From the NCBI GenBank assembly GCA_900472925.1, contig UCJU01000019.1, forward strand, positions 124,001 to 188,000: 64,000 nt of DNA, written 5' to 3'. Shown piece after piece: positions 7,484 to 16,429 of this stretch. A model generated the notes under the pieces. The model searched no databases, was not told the DNA's origin, and was given only the letters and a program-made list of their open reading frames with translations. Source of the stretch: Hyphomicrobiales bacterium (lineage in GTDB: Bacteria > Pseudomonadota > Alphaproteobacteria > Rhizobiales > Rhizobiaceae). Position numbers and translations under genes: made by a program. Each line of letters starts with the position of its first letter. Position 1 is the stretch's first letter.

Positions 7484-10293
7484 GCGCCCTGCCCTTTGTT
7501 TTCACCAGCCCCTTTATCCTGTTCGGCCTGCTCGCCCTGCCCGCCATCTGGTGGCTGCTGCGACTGACACCGCCGCGCCCGAAAGCGGAAGTTTTTCCGC
7601 CGCTGCGCATTCTCGCAACGGTTTTGAAGCGCGAGGAAACCCCTTCCAAAAGCCCGTGGTGGCTGACGCTGCTGCGCATGTTGCTCGCCGCGGCCGTCAT
7701 TTTCGCCCTGGCCGACCCCGTCATCAATCCGCGCAACAATATGCTGGCGGGTAGTGGCCCACTGGTTCTGATCGTGGACAATGGCTGGGCTGCAGAACCG
7801 GATTGGGACCGGCGCGTGCGCACCGCCGAGGCGCTGATCGGTGACGCAGAGCGGGCAGAACGCCCTGTTTCCATAATTTTCACCGCAGACCGCGACCACG
7901 ATGCCGAACCCGGCACCACCGCGGCCGCACTGGAAAAGCTCGCTGCCGCCAAGCCGCAACCTTTGGTACCGGATCGCGTCCGCGCCGCTGAGGCCGTCAG
8001 TGAAGCCATGAACGGTACGGCGCCGGGCACGCTGGCCTATATCACCGATGGCGTGGCAACCCCCAATGATGCGACGGCACTGAGCAGTCTTGCCGCTATG
8101 AAATCCTCGGAATTTCGCGTGGTCGAAGGCGATGGGCAGGCCATTACCGCCATCACAGATGCCGAAAACGGTGCGGAAACCATGACCGTTTCGCTCTCCC
8201 GCCTCCAAACCGGCGGTCCTGCTAACCTGACGATCAATGCGCAGGACAGCCAGGGCCGCATCCTCGCAAGTGAAAACGCCACCTTTGCACCCGGTGCCGC
8301 AGAAACCACCGCCGTGTTGAGAGCGCCGTTTGAACTGCGAAACGATTTCGCCCGCCTGTCCATCGACCGTCTCTCCACCACAGGCTCCGTGCATCTGCTG
8401 GATGACGGCTTCCGCCGTCGCCGCGTGGCGCTTCTGGCAGGTGAAACCGGCAATGATTTTCAGCCACTGCTTCAGCCGCTGTTCTATATCAGCCGCGCGC
8501 TCCAGCCCTATGTCGATCTGGTGCCACAGCGTCAAGCCGATCTGGCCGTGGCCATTCCAGAATTGCTACAATCCAATCCATCGGTCATCGTCATGGCCGA
8601 TATCGGTCGCCTGCCGCAGGAAACTTACGCGCCGATTCAGCGCTGGCTGTCGCGCGGCGGCACACTCATCCGCTTTGCCGGGCCGCGCCTTGCTGCAGCC
8701 CCGGCCGATGACCCGCTGGTGCCGGTGACGCTGCGCCAAGGGGAACGCGCGCTTGGCGGCGCCCTGTCCTGGGCCGAGCCCCAACCGCTCGCCGATTTCC
8801 CGAATTTCGGCCCCTTTGCCGGCATGCCGAAAGCAGATGGCATTCACATCAAGCGTCAAGTTCTGGCGGAGCCAACTCCTGATTTGGCTGAGCGCACATG
8901 GGCAAGCCTTGCCGATGGTACGCCACTGGTTACCACCCGCAACGTCGATGCGGGCCGCATCGTCCTGTTCCACGTCAGTGCCGAAGCCAGCTGGTCAGAT
9001 TTGCCGATATCGGGCCATTTTGTGGAAATGCTGCGCCGTATCGTACAGCTTTCACAGGTCGGCGGCTCATCCGCTTCTGCAAGCGCCCCGGCCGCAGCGC
9101 TGCCACCTTACCGTCTGCTGACCGCAACCGGCGCGCTTTCGCCGGAAATCGGCACCGCCCGCCCGCTGGAGGCAAAGCCGGGTCAGTCGCCGCGCGCCAG
9201 CTTCGACAATCCGCCCGGCCTCTACGGCACGGAATCCGGTTTCGTCGCGCTCAACCTTCTGCCTTCAGGCGCTACCTTGCGTCCGATCGACACGTCGCTT
9301 GCGGGAACCGCCATCACCCGGGAAGGCCTTGTCGGCGAAGCCGCAAAATCACTGCGCCCTGCCCTCTTCATTGCGGCCCTCCTGATGCTCTTTGCCGACA
9401 CGCTCATCGTTCTCTTCATGAACGGCGTTTTCTCGCGTATGCCGCGTGGCCGTTCCTCTGCGGCCGCAATCATATTGACCATTGCCGCGGGCCTTACGGC
9501 CTTCTCCCCGAATACAGCGCGCGCCGATGACCCGAAACCGGGTGACGAGGCCATTTTCGAACGGCTGGATACGACCCATCTGGCATATGTACGAACCGGC
9601 GAAGACGATGTGGACCGCATTTCGGAGCAAGGCTTGCAGGGTCTGACGGAATTCATGACATGGCGGACCACGCTGGAGCCGGGCCAGCCGGTGGGGCTGG
9701 ATATCTCAAAGGATGAGCTATCTTTTTACCCGATCATCTACTGGCCGATTTCTGCCAAGGCGCCGATGCCATCGACCGCAGCGATCTCTCGCATAGATGC
9801 TTACATGCGCGCGGGTGGAACGGTCTTGTTCGACACGCGTGACCAGTTCTCGTCACTCGATGGCGGTGCCAACACCAGCCCGAACGGTCAGCGTCTTCAG
9901 GAAATTCTCGCCAATGTCGATATTCCACCGCTGGAGCCGGTGCCGAAGGACCATGTCCTGACGCGCTCCTTCTACTTGCTGAACAATTTTCCCGGTCGGT
10001 ACAATGGCAGCCCGCTATGGGTGGAGTCACGGCAGGACGCCGCCAAGACAACCTCTGGTATTTCGTCTTCCGGCGATGGTGTGTCACCCATTATCATTAC
10101 CGGCAATGATTTTGCTGGCGCATGGGCCATCGATGCCAACGGCGCGCCTGTGCTGCCCACCGTGCCACCGGACGAGGTGCAGCGAGAACATGCTTTCCGC
10201 AGCGGCGTCAACATCATGATGTATATGCTGACCGGCAACTACAAGGCCGATCAGGTGCATGTGCCCGATATCCTCCAGCGGTTGGGGCAATGA
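7480..10293 (+). CDS. BatA-like DUF4159 domain membrane protein
   Basis: A 937-residue protein. The N-terminus (FVFTSPFILFGLLALPAIW) is a BatA-type membrane anchor, followed by a second membrane segment near residue 70 and a von Willebrand-like region beginning VLIVDNGWAAEPDWD. Another membrane segment occurs near residue 640 (LFIAALLMLFADTLIVLFM), then a signal-like stretch near 665 and a C-terminal DUF4159 domain with the typical LAYVRTGEDDVDRISEQGL and NIMMYMLTGNYKADQVHVP. The architecture predicts a large envelope protein working with the MoxR ATPase and DUF58 protein. Substrate and function are unknown. The gene overlaps both neighbours closely. Confidence 0.88.
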   Translation: MSALPFVFTSPFILFGLLALPAIWWLLRLTPPRPKAEVFPPLRILATVLKREETPSKSPWWLTLLRMLLAAAVIFALADPVINPRNNMLAGSGPLVLIVDNGWAAEPDWDRRVRTAEALIGDAERAERPVSIIFTADRDHDAEPGTTAAALEKLAAAKPQPLVPDRVRAAEAVSEAMNGTAPGTLAYITDGVATPNDATALSSLAAMKSSEFRVVEGDGQAITAITDAENGAETMTVSLSRLQTGGPANLTINAQDSQGRILASENATFAPGAAETTAVLRAPFELRNDFARLSIDRLSTTGSVHLLDDGFRRRRVALLAGETGNDFQPLLQPLFYISRALQPYVDLVPQRQADLAVAIPELLQSNPSVIVMADIGRLPQETYAPIQRWLSRGGTLIRFAGPRLAAAPADDPLVPVTLRQGERALGGALSWAEPQPLADFPNFGPFAGMPKADGIHIKRQVLAEPTPDLAERTWASLADGTPLVTTRNVDAGRIVLFHVSAEASWSDLPISGHFVEMLRRIVQLSQVGGSSASASAPAAALPPYRLLTATGALSPEIGTARPLEAKPGQSPRASFDNPPGLYGTESGFVALNLLPSGATLRPIDTSLAGTAITREGLVGEAAKSLRPALFIAALLMLFADTLIVLFMNGVFSRMPRGRSSAAAIILTIAAGLTAFSPNTARADDPKPGDEAIFERLDTTHLAYVRTGEDDVDRISEQGLQGLTEFMTWRTTLEPGQPVGLDISKDELSFYPIIYWPISAKAPMPSTAAISRIDAYMRAGGTVLFDTRDQFSSLDGGANTSPNGQRLQEILANVDIPPLEPVPKDHVLTRSFYLLNNFPGRYNGSPLWVESRQDAAKTTSGISSSGDGVSPIIITGNDFAGAWAIDANGAPVLPTVPPDEVQREHAFRSGVNIMMYMLTGNYKADQVHVPDILQRLGQ

Positions 10294-10294
10294 C

Positions 10295-12376
10295 ATGACA
10301 CTGACCTTTGCGCCTTTCCTGCCATGGATCGTCATCGCCATCATGGCTGCCGCCGCCTTCGTCCTCGCCATCATCGGCCTGTGGCGCGGCGTGCGCGGCG
10401 CTTGGCTGCGCGGGCTGGCCCTTGCCGCACTTCTGCTCGCCATTTCCAATCCGCTTTTGAGCAATGAGGAACGCGACCCGCTTTCCACCATCGTCCCTGT
10501 TATCGTCGACCGCTCGCAGAGCCAGGATGTGCAGCAACGTAAGGAACAGACGGATCAGGCGCTGGCGACCCTGAAGGAACGGCTGGCCCGTTTCCCACGC
10601 ATCGAGCCGCGCATCGCGGAGGTCGAGAATGATCCCAACAGCGATGCCCCGGCGACCAACCTGTTCTCATCGCTTTCCGCCGCCGTATCGGACGTTTCGC
10701 CATCCCGCGTTGGCGGAGCCATTTTCCTCAGCGATGGTCAGATCCATGATATCCCCAATGTCACGCCCAATATCGAACAGACGTTGGGCTTCAAGGCTCC
10801 CATTCATGGCCTGATCACCGGACGGGCCGATGAGTTCGACCGGCGCATCGAAGTGGTGCGCGCACCACGCTTCGGCATCGTCAACGAGCAACAGGAACTG
10901 ACGCTGCGCGTGTTTGACGATGGTCGCACGCAGGGTGGCCAGGCGGAAGTGACGGTGAAGATGAATGGCGAGGAGATCGCCACTCTCGAAGCGACGCCGG
11001 GCCAGCCCCTGCCGTTCAGCTTCAAGGTTCCGCGCGGCGGTAACAACGTCATGGAATTTTCCGTGGCAGAACGTCCCGGTGAAGTCACGACCAGCAACAA
11101 CCGCGCCGTTCACCTTATCGAAGGTATCAGGCAGAATCTGCGTGTTCTCTTGGTGTCGGGCGAGCCCCATGCCGGTGAGCGCGCATGGCGTAACCTTCTC
11201 AAATCCGACACCTCGGTCGATCTGGTCCACTTCACCATTCTGCGCCCGCCGGAAAAGCAGGACGGCACGCCTATCAACGAGCTGTCGCTGATCGCCTTCC
11301 CGACGCGTGAGCTTTTCGTGGACAAGATCGAGGATTTCGACCTCATTATATTCGATCGCTACCAGCATCGCGGCGTCCTGCCGATCCTCTATTACGATTA
11401 CATCGCCCAATATGTGCAAAAGGGCGGCGCGCTGCTGATTGCCGCCGGGCCTGAACATGCGGGGCAGGATTCCATCGCAATGACACCACTCGCCTCAGTG
11501 CTGCCGGCGCAGCCCACGGGTGAAATGCATCAGGCCGCTTTTTACCCGCGCCTGTCGGAAGCAGGCAAAAAACATCCTGTAACACGTGGTCTGGAGGGTT
11601 CCGGAACAGAACCGCCGCAATGGGGCCGCTGGTTCCGCACCGTCGGTGTCGAGCAGCCGCAGGGCCAAACCGTAATGCTGGGCGATGGTCAGGACCCGCT
11701 GCTTGTGCTGAATCGCCAGGGCGAAGGCCGCGTCGCCATGCTGCTATCCGATCAGGGTTGGTTGTGGGCGCGAGGTTTCGAAGGCGGTGGCCCGCATGTC
11801 GGCCTCTATCGCCGCATCGCCCATTGGCTGATGAAGGAGCCGGAGCTCGAGGAAGAGGCGCTGACGGCACGCGCCAATGGCCGCACCTTGGAAATCACTC
11901 GCCAGACGATCGGCGACAATCCCGGCGATGCCACGGTCAAGTTCCCCACCGGCAAAACCGAAACGATGGCTTTCACGCAGACGGAACCCGGTCTCTACAA
12001 GATAGAACGCCGTATGGACGAAACAGGGCTTTACGAAATCACCAATGGCGATTTCACCACGCTTGTCCATGTCGGCGCCGTCGATGCACCCGAGTTCAAA
12101 GCGATGATTTCAACCACGGAGCCGTTGAAGCCGGTGGTCGATGCCACGAGAGGCAGCATCCACCGTGTGGTCAATAACGATGGACGCGTTGTGCTGCCAG
12201 ATATCCTGCCCGTACGTGGCGATGTGCGCGTGCCCGATAATAACCGGATGCTCATTCGCCTGACGGATGAAACCGTGCTGAAGGGCGTCAACACATTGCC
12301 ACTCTTTGCCGGTTTTGCAGGCCTTGCGGCTCTGCTCATGGCGTTCTCCGCGCTCTGGTGGCGTGAGGGTCGCTGA
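10295..12376 (+). CDS. large membrane protein, glutamine-amidotransferase-like fold
   Basis: A 693-residue protein with two membrane helices at the N-terminus (residues about 5-60) and one at the C-terminus (about 665-685). The large central region contains a von Willebrand-like start (VIVDRSQSQDVQQRKEQ) and a stretch beginning LRVLLVSGEPHAGERAWRNLL, with DLIIFDRYQ and GGALLIAAGPEHAG. That resembles the class I glutamine-amidotransferase-like fold seen in proteins of MoxR operons; catalytic cysteine is not evident. The start ATG lies one base after the previous stop. It is the fourth gene of the MoxR operon and probably part of one envelope complex. Confidence 0.85.
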   Translation: MTLTFAPFLPWIVIAIMAAAAFVLAIIGLWRGVRGAWLRGLALAALLLAISNPLLSNEERDPLSTIVPVIVDRSQSQDVQQRKEQTDQALATLKERLARFPRIEPRIAEVENDPNSDAPATNLFSSLSAAVSDVSPSRVGGAIFLSDGQIHDIPNVTPNIEQTLGFKAPIHGLITGRADEFDRRIEVVRAPRFGIVNEQQELTLRVFDDGRTQGGQAEVTVKMNGEEIATLEATPGQPLPFSFKVPRGGNNVMEFSVAERPGEVTTSNNRAVHLIEGIRQNLRVLLVSGEPHAGERAWRNLLKSDTSVDLVHFTILRPPEKQDGTPINELSLIAFPTRELFVDKIEDFDLIIFDRYQHRGVLPILYYDYIAQYVQKGGALLIAAGPEHAGQDSIAMTPLASVLPAQPTGEMHQAAFYPRLSEAGKKHPVTRGLEGSGTEPPQWGRWFRTVGVEQPQGQTVMLGDGQDPLLVLNRQGEGRVAMLLSDQGWLWARGFEGGGPHVGLYRRIAHWLMKEPELEEEALTARANGRTLEITRQTIGDNPGDATVKFPTGKTETMAFTQTEPGLYKIERRMDETGLYEITNGDFTTLVHVGAVDAPEFKAMISTTEPLKPVVDATRGSIHRVVNNDGRVVLPDILPVRGDVRVPDNNRMLIRLTDETVLKGVNTLPLFAGFAGLAALLMAFSALWWREGR

Positions 12377-12377
12377 A

Positions 12378-12800
12378 GTGGAGCATGACATCCAGATCAT
12401 CGATGGCGCTGACGAGGATGCAAAATCCGCCATTCTGCAAGCGCTGAAGACCTACAACATAGATCGTTTCGGCCCTGCCGAATGGCAGGACCTGACCATT
12501 GCACTGCGTGACCCTGACGGTCATGTCATTGGCGGCCTTTCCGGTCACACCGCCCGAAGCTGGCTGTACACCGCCCTGCTGTTCATCCCCGAACATCTGC
12601 GCGGCCAGCGCCTCGGTCCCAAGCTCCTCGGCATGGCAGAGGAACAGGCTCGCAAACGCGGCTGCATCGGCGCCTTCATCGACACAATGAACCCGGACGC
12701 ATTGGCGATCTACCAGAAATGCGGTTACGAGGTTTTCGGTAAGCTCGACAAGTTCAACGGCACAGCGACGCTGACCTATCTCAAAAAAAGCCTTGTTTGA
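12378..12800 (+). CDS. GNAT family N-acetyltransferase
   Basis: A 140-residue GNAT protein. The acetyl-CoA binding motif A reads FIPEHLRGQRLGPKLLGMAEEQARKRG (core RGQRLGPKLL, near residue 80), followed by the motif B text NPDALAIYQKCGYEVFGKL. It begins with GTG; GAGGG within the last codons of the upstream membrane protein gene is nine bases away. A second GTG five codons earlier is possible. As the last gene of the MoxR operon it may be co-transcribed but unrelated in function. The acetyl acceptor cannot be told from the sequence. Confidence 0.85.
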   Translation: MEHDIQIIDGADEDAKSAILQALKTYNIDRFGPAEWQDLTIALRDPDGHVIGGLSGHTARSWLYTALLFIPEHLRGQRLGPKLLGMAEEQARKRGCIGAFIDTMNPDALAIYQKCGYEVFGKLDKFNGTATLTYLKKSLV

Positions 12801-12824
12801 GAGCGAAGTCCGTCACGCAGACAT

Positions 12825-13382
12825 TCAGCCAACAGCGAGAAGACGCTCCGTAACGACGTCATCCATAGCAACGGCTTCATCGCACTTTCGCCAGCCGATA
12901 TTTCCCTTCAGCCGCTCATGCGTGTCAGCCGCCAATGGGACGACGAGCACCCGGTTCATATCGACAGGACCGGGGAAATCCAGTGCCGCATAGGCCACCT
13001 TCTCGAAACCCAGCGGCATGTAATAAGGTGGGTCGCCGATAAGGATGACGGCTTCGGAGCCTTTGCGTTTGGCGGCTGCAATCGCAATCCGCACCAGTTC
13101 ACGCCCGATGCCCATGTTCTTGTGGGACGGCCGGACGGCGAGCGGGCCGAGCATGTGGGCTTTGACACCACCGGCCAGAACCGGCGTCATGCGAACGGAA
13201 GCAATCGTTTCGCCGTCATCGGCGCAGATATAGGAAATCGAGCGATCATGTGGTCCCTGCTCACGAATGCGGGCAGCAGCACGGGTGTGCCGTCCCGGAC
13301 CAAACGCTTCTTCATTGATGAGTTCGATGATGGCGTCATGAGACGCGTCTTCGGTGAGGTAGACCAGTTCGTGCTTGGACAT
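12825..13382 (-). CDS. GNAT N-acetyltransferase, YhbS-like
   Basis: A 185-residue GNAT protein of the YhbS/COG3153 type. Motif A is LGPLAVRPSHKNMGIGRELV (residues about 85-104), followed by AVILIGDPPYYMPLGFEKV, which is characteristic of this subgroup. Substrate unknown. It converges with the preceding GNAT gene, leaving 24 bases between them, and there is a weak inverted repeat CTCAAA/TTTGAG in that gap. A short open frame (13435-13551) sits directly upstream on the same strand. Confidence 0.88.
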   Translation of the reverse strand: MSKHELVYLTEDASHDAIIELINEEAFGPGRHTRAAARIREQGPHDRSISYICADDGETIASVRMTPVLAGGVKAHMLGPLAVRPSHKNMGIGRELVRIAIAAAKRKGSEAVILIGDPPYYMPLGFEKVAYAALDFPGPVDMNRVLVVPLAADTHERLKGNIGWRKCDEAVAMDDVVTERLLAVG

Positions 13383-13434
13383 GAAGGGACCGGAACGTTA
13401 AAATACGGATATGACGATGTGACGGCTGCGCCGG

Positions 13435-13551
13435 TTAGGGCGTTCGAAGCGTCAGCGTCGTCGGAGCATCCGTGTTGCGGTCATAAAGCAGAATTCCCTC
13501 ATAATTATGATAAACGCGGATATCAGGAAAATTCCGACCCGTCCAGAACAA
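13435..13551 (-). CDS. possible 38-residue small protein or gene remnant
   Basis: A short frame from a TTG with GAGGG six bases upstream to a TAA. The translation contains the protein-like text GRNFPDIRVYHNYEG followed by LLYDRNTDAPTTL. The composition (Tyr, Asn, Asp, Arg) looks more like real protein than antisense noise, and both flanking genes are well away from it. It could be a genuine small gene, or the C-terminal remnant of a lost one, because an in-frame stop lies directly upstream. No family is recognised. Confidence 0.25.
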   Translation of the reverse strand: MFWTGRNFPDIRVYHNYEGILLYDRNTDAPTTLTLRTP

Positions 13552-13672
13552 ATGCAACCCTCAGCCATTCAATGATGTGAGTGTGATACGAACGCACTGT
13601 TCACGTCCGAAGGGGTTCCCTTCCCGGAAATTCGTGGCTTACAGTGCGGTCGACAACAAAGGAGAGAGCGCG

Positions 13673-14665
13673 ATGGGCATGCTGGTTGAGGGCGTCTGGA
13701 AAGACGTCTGGTACGACACCAAGGAAACCAAGGGTCACTTCAAGCGCAGCGCCTCGCAGTTTCGCAACTGGCTGACATCGGATGGCGAACCCGGCCCTTT
13801 CGGCAAAGGCGGCTTCGAGGCTGAGAAAGATCGCTACCACCTCTATGTTTCACTGGCCTGCCCCTGGGCACACCGCACGCTGATCTTCCGCAAGCTGAAG
13901 AAACTCGAAGACTTCATCTCCGTTTCCGTGGTCGATCCGCTGATGCTGGAAAACGGCTGGGAATTCAAACCAGAAAAAGAGCGCACACCGGGCGCTACCG
14001 AAGATCAGCTCTTCGGCGCTTCTGCCATGTGGCAGGTGTATACAAAGGCCGACCCCAACTATTCCGGACGCGTGACGGTGCCTGTGCTGTGGGACAAACA
14101 GCAGGCTACCATCGTCTCCAATGAATCGGCTGATATCATCCGCATGTTCAACAGCGCCTTCAACGCGCTGACGGGATCGCAGACCGATTATTACCCTGAG
14201 AACCTGCGTGCAGAGATCGATCCCCTCAACGATCTCATCTACGACACCGTCAACAACGGCGTCTACAAGGCAGGCTTTGCCACCACACAGGAGGCCTATG
14301 AGGAAAGCGCCACGAAGATTTTCGAGACGCTGGACATGTTGGAAAAGCGCCTCGCCGATAAGCGCTTCCTGTTCGGCTCGCAGCAGACGGAGGCAGATTG
14401 GCGGCTGTTCACCACGCTTGTCAGGTTCGATCCTGTTTATGTCGGCCACTTCAAATGCAACATCCGCCGCATCCATGACTACTCCAACCTGACCGGCTAT
14501 CTGCGTGACCTCTACCAGACACCAGGCGTGCCGGAGACGGTCAACATGCGCCATATCAAGGAGCATTATTACCGCAGCCACAAGACCATCAACCCGACCG
14601 GCATCGTGCCCGTCGGTCCAGAGCTCGATCTCGACCGAGCACATGATCGGGACCGTTTGGGCTGA
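13673..14665 (+). CDS. glutathionyl-hydroquinone reductase (GST, Xi class)
   Basis: A 330-residue protein of the YqjG/Xi-class glutathione transferase family, which reduces glutathionyl-hydroquinones to hydroquinones with glutathione. The catalytic cysteine is in SLACPWAHRT (residues about 59-68). The C-terminal helical domain has the tyrosine-rich FDPVYVGHFKCNIRRI and YLRDLYQTPGV typical of the family. The start used has GGAGAG six bases upstream; a longer frame without a ribosome binding site begins 96 bases earlier. It is monocistronic and converges with the Nudix gene. Confidence 0.93.
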   Translation: MGMLVEGVWKDVWYDTKETKGHFKRSASQFRNWLTSDGEPGPFGKGGFEAEKDRYHLYVSLACPWAHRTLIFRKLKKLEDFISVSVVDPLMLENGWEFKPEKERTPGATEDQLFGASAMWQVYTKADPNYSGRVTVPVLWDKQQATIVSNESADIIRMFNSAFNALTGSQTDYYPENLRAEIDPLNDLIYDTVNNGVYKAGFATTQEAYEESATKIFETLDMLEKRLADKRFLFGSQQTEADWRLFTTLVRFDPVYVGHFKCNIRRIHDYSNLTGYLRDLYQTPGVPETVNMRHIKEHYYRSHKTINPTGIVPVGPELDLDRAHDRDRLG

Positions 14666-14666
14666 G

Positions 14667-15161
14667 CTACCAGTAATCATCCGGCTGCATGTCACCCGCC
14701 AGTTCTGCAAGTCTCCTGCGGGTGGCGGGTGTCGTGGCATCCGGCAGAGCGTCCAGCGGGAAAAAGCCGCTTTCACTGATTTCCCGGTCAGGCACCTTCG
14801 TCGCGGTCTGTGTCACGTCGAGGCGATAAAACAGCACATGGTCACGGTCGCTGGTGCGGTTGTTGAAATAGACATGGAAAAGCTGTGGCGTGGACGTGGC
14901 AACGAGGTTGCCCTCCTCGCGGATTTCCTTGTGCAGCGCCTGTAATCCGGTCTCGCCACGCTCCACTCCGCCCCCCGGCATATGCCAACCGGAAACGTAA
15001 GTATGCTTTACAAGAAACACGCGGCCCTGTGCATCGAAACAGGCACCACGAACACCCAGTGTCATGCCGCGACTGAGAAAGAAGAACAGGTGAAGCATGC
15101 GTTTGGCAATATTCCGAAGCAACGCCCGGAACCCTTCACCCTTCCCAAGGTTTTCACTCAC
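14667..15161 (-). CDS. Nudix hydrolase
   Basis: A 164-residue Nudix protein with a short hydrophobic N-terminal stretch (LHLFFFLSRG, residues 23-32). The Nudix box is GGGVERGETGLQALHKEIREEG. The central Arg of the consensus REUxEE is Lys here and the late Gly is Asn, but the metal-binding glutamates are all present. Substrate unknown. Its stop lies one base beyond the stop of the convergent glutathionyl-hydroquinone reductase gene. Confidence 0.85.
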   Translation of the reverse strand: MSENLGKGEGFRALLRNIAKRMLHLFFFLSRGMTLGVRGACFDAQGRVFLVKHTYVSGWHMPGGGVERGETGLQALHKEIREEGNLVATSTPQLFHVYFNNRTSDRDHVLFYRLDVTQTATKVPDREISESGFFPLDALPDATTPATRRRLAELAGDMQPDDYW

Positions 15162-15281
15162 GTCTCAACTCTCCGTCAACTGGTGCCGCGTAGACCAGAT
15201 ACTGCTTCACACTTCGACGTTCAGCGCTTATCCCTTTGAAAAATCGAGGCTTCGCATTGTACGCTCCAACATGGATAGATT

Positions 15282-16259
15282 ATGTCTGAACGCATGTTCA
15301 AACTTGCCCACATTTCCGATGTCCATCTCGGCCCGCTGCCAAAGCTGACGTTCCGCGAGCTCGCATCCAAGCGCATCCTTGGCTTTGTGAACTGGCGCCT
15401 CAACCGCCGCAAGCACCTTTTCAGCGATACGTTGGAAAAGGTGGTGGACGATATGGAAAGCAAGTCCCCGGACCACATTGCCATCACCGGCGATCTCGTT
15501 AATCTGGCAACAGGCATCGAAATCCGTGCCGCCGCCGATTGGCTGGAGGAGATCGGCGATCCGCTCAAGGTCTCGGTTGTTCCCGGCAATCACGATGCTT
15601 ACGTGCCCGGTGCGCATGACAAGGCCATGGCCGCCTGGTACCCCTTTGTGCGCGGTGATGGCGACAAGGAAAACTGGGACGAAGACCGCAAGATTTTTCC
15701 CTATATGCGGGTGCGCGGGCCTGTTGCCATGATCGGCTGCTCGACATCCATCGCAACGCCGCCCTTTTCTGCCACCGGTTATTTCGGGCGCAGACAAGCG
15801 CGGGCCACAGCGCAACTGTTGAAGAAAGCAGGCGAGATGGGCCTGTTCCGAGTGGTGATGATCCATCACCCCCCCATTCGCGGGGCCGCCTCCACCCACA
15901 AGCGCATGATCGGTATCCGCCGCTTCGCCGCAGCCATCGGCACCGGTGGCGCGGAACTCGTGCTGCATGGCCATACCCACCTCAACACCGTCTACTGGCT
16001 CAACACCCATCGCGGCCGTGACCACACGCCCGTCGTCTGCATCGCCTCGACCAGCCAAGGCCCCGGTGGCAAGAAACCCCGTGCCGGGTACAATCTCTTC
16101 CACATCGATGGCGGCCCCGGCACATGGAACGTGACGTGCGAACGTTACGGCCTGAACGAAAAAGGGACCGGCGTGGAGCTGGAAGACGTGCGGGTGTTCT
16201 ACAACAATGGCAAACCACTCGGCTTCAGCAACCCGGTGGAGCAAGGCGAGGAAGAGTGA
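15282..16259 (+). CDS. calcineurin-like metallophosphoesterase
   Basis: A 325-residue cytosolic metallophosphoesterase. The five metal-binding motifs are in order: ISDVHLG (residue 12), ITGDLVN (about 68), VPGNHDAY (about 103), MIHHPP (about 195) and HGHTHLN (about 230). The closest general group is the Icc/CpdA-like phosphodiesterases, but the substrate cannot be told. It is divergent from the Nudix gene, with about 120 bases between starts. A perfect 16-base palindrome and a ten-base-pair hairpin follow the stop codon. Confidence 0.9.
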   Translation: MSERMFKLAHISDVHLGPLPKLTFRELASKRILGFVNWRLNRRKHLFSDTLEKVVDDMESKSPDHIAITGDLVNLATGIEIRAAADWLEEIGDPLKVSVVPGNHDAYVPGAHDKAMAAWYPFVRGDGDKENWDEDRKIFPYMRVRGPVAMIGCSTSIATPPFSATGYFGRRQARATAQLLKKAGEMGLFRVVMIHHPPIRGAASTHKRMIGIRRFAAAIGTGGAELVLHGHTHLNTVYWLNTHRGRDHTPVVCIASTSQGPGGKKPRAGYNLFHIDGGPGTWNVTCERYGLNEKGTGVELEDVRVFYNNGKPLGFSNPVEQGEEE

Positions 16260-16261
16260 GG

Positions 16262-16277
16262 GGGCTCTTAAGAGCCC
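16262..16277. repeat. perfect 16-bp palindrome GGGCTCTTAAGAGCCC
   Basis: A perfect 16-base palindrome lies three bases after the stop of the metallophosphoesterase gene. As RNA it would have to open a loop, and no T-run follows on the plus strand, so it is a weak terminator candidate. It could equally be a protein-binding site. Confidence 0.5.
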
Positions 16278-16341
16278 ACGTAGCGCGTCATGCATTAACG
16301 ATGCACAATTAGAGATTGCACTTCAACAAAATGACCTGGGC

Positions 16342-16365
16342 TTCCGCCCAAAATGTTGGGCGGAA
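16342..16365. terminator. hairpin between convergent genes
   Basis: TTCCGCCCAA (16342-16351) and TTGGGCGGAA (16356-16365) form a perfect ten-base-pair stem with an AATG loop. It lies between the metallophosphoesterase gene and the end of leuA. There is no T-run, only ATATAT on the plus strand, so a bidirectional terminator or transcript-stabilising hairpin is inferred. Confidence 0.45.
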
Positions 16366-16429
16366 ATATATCTCTACGGCGCAAGCGCGCGGCAACCGGA
16401 TTCCTGTGACGAGTACAGAAGTGAAGCAA

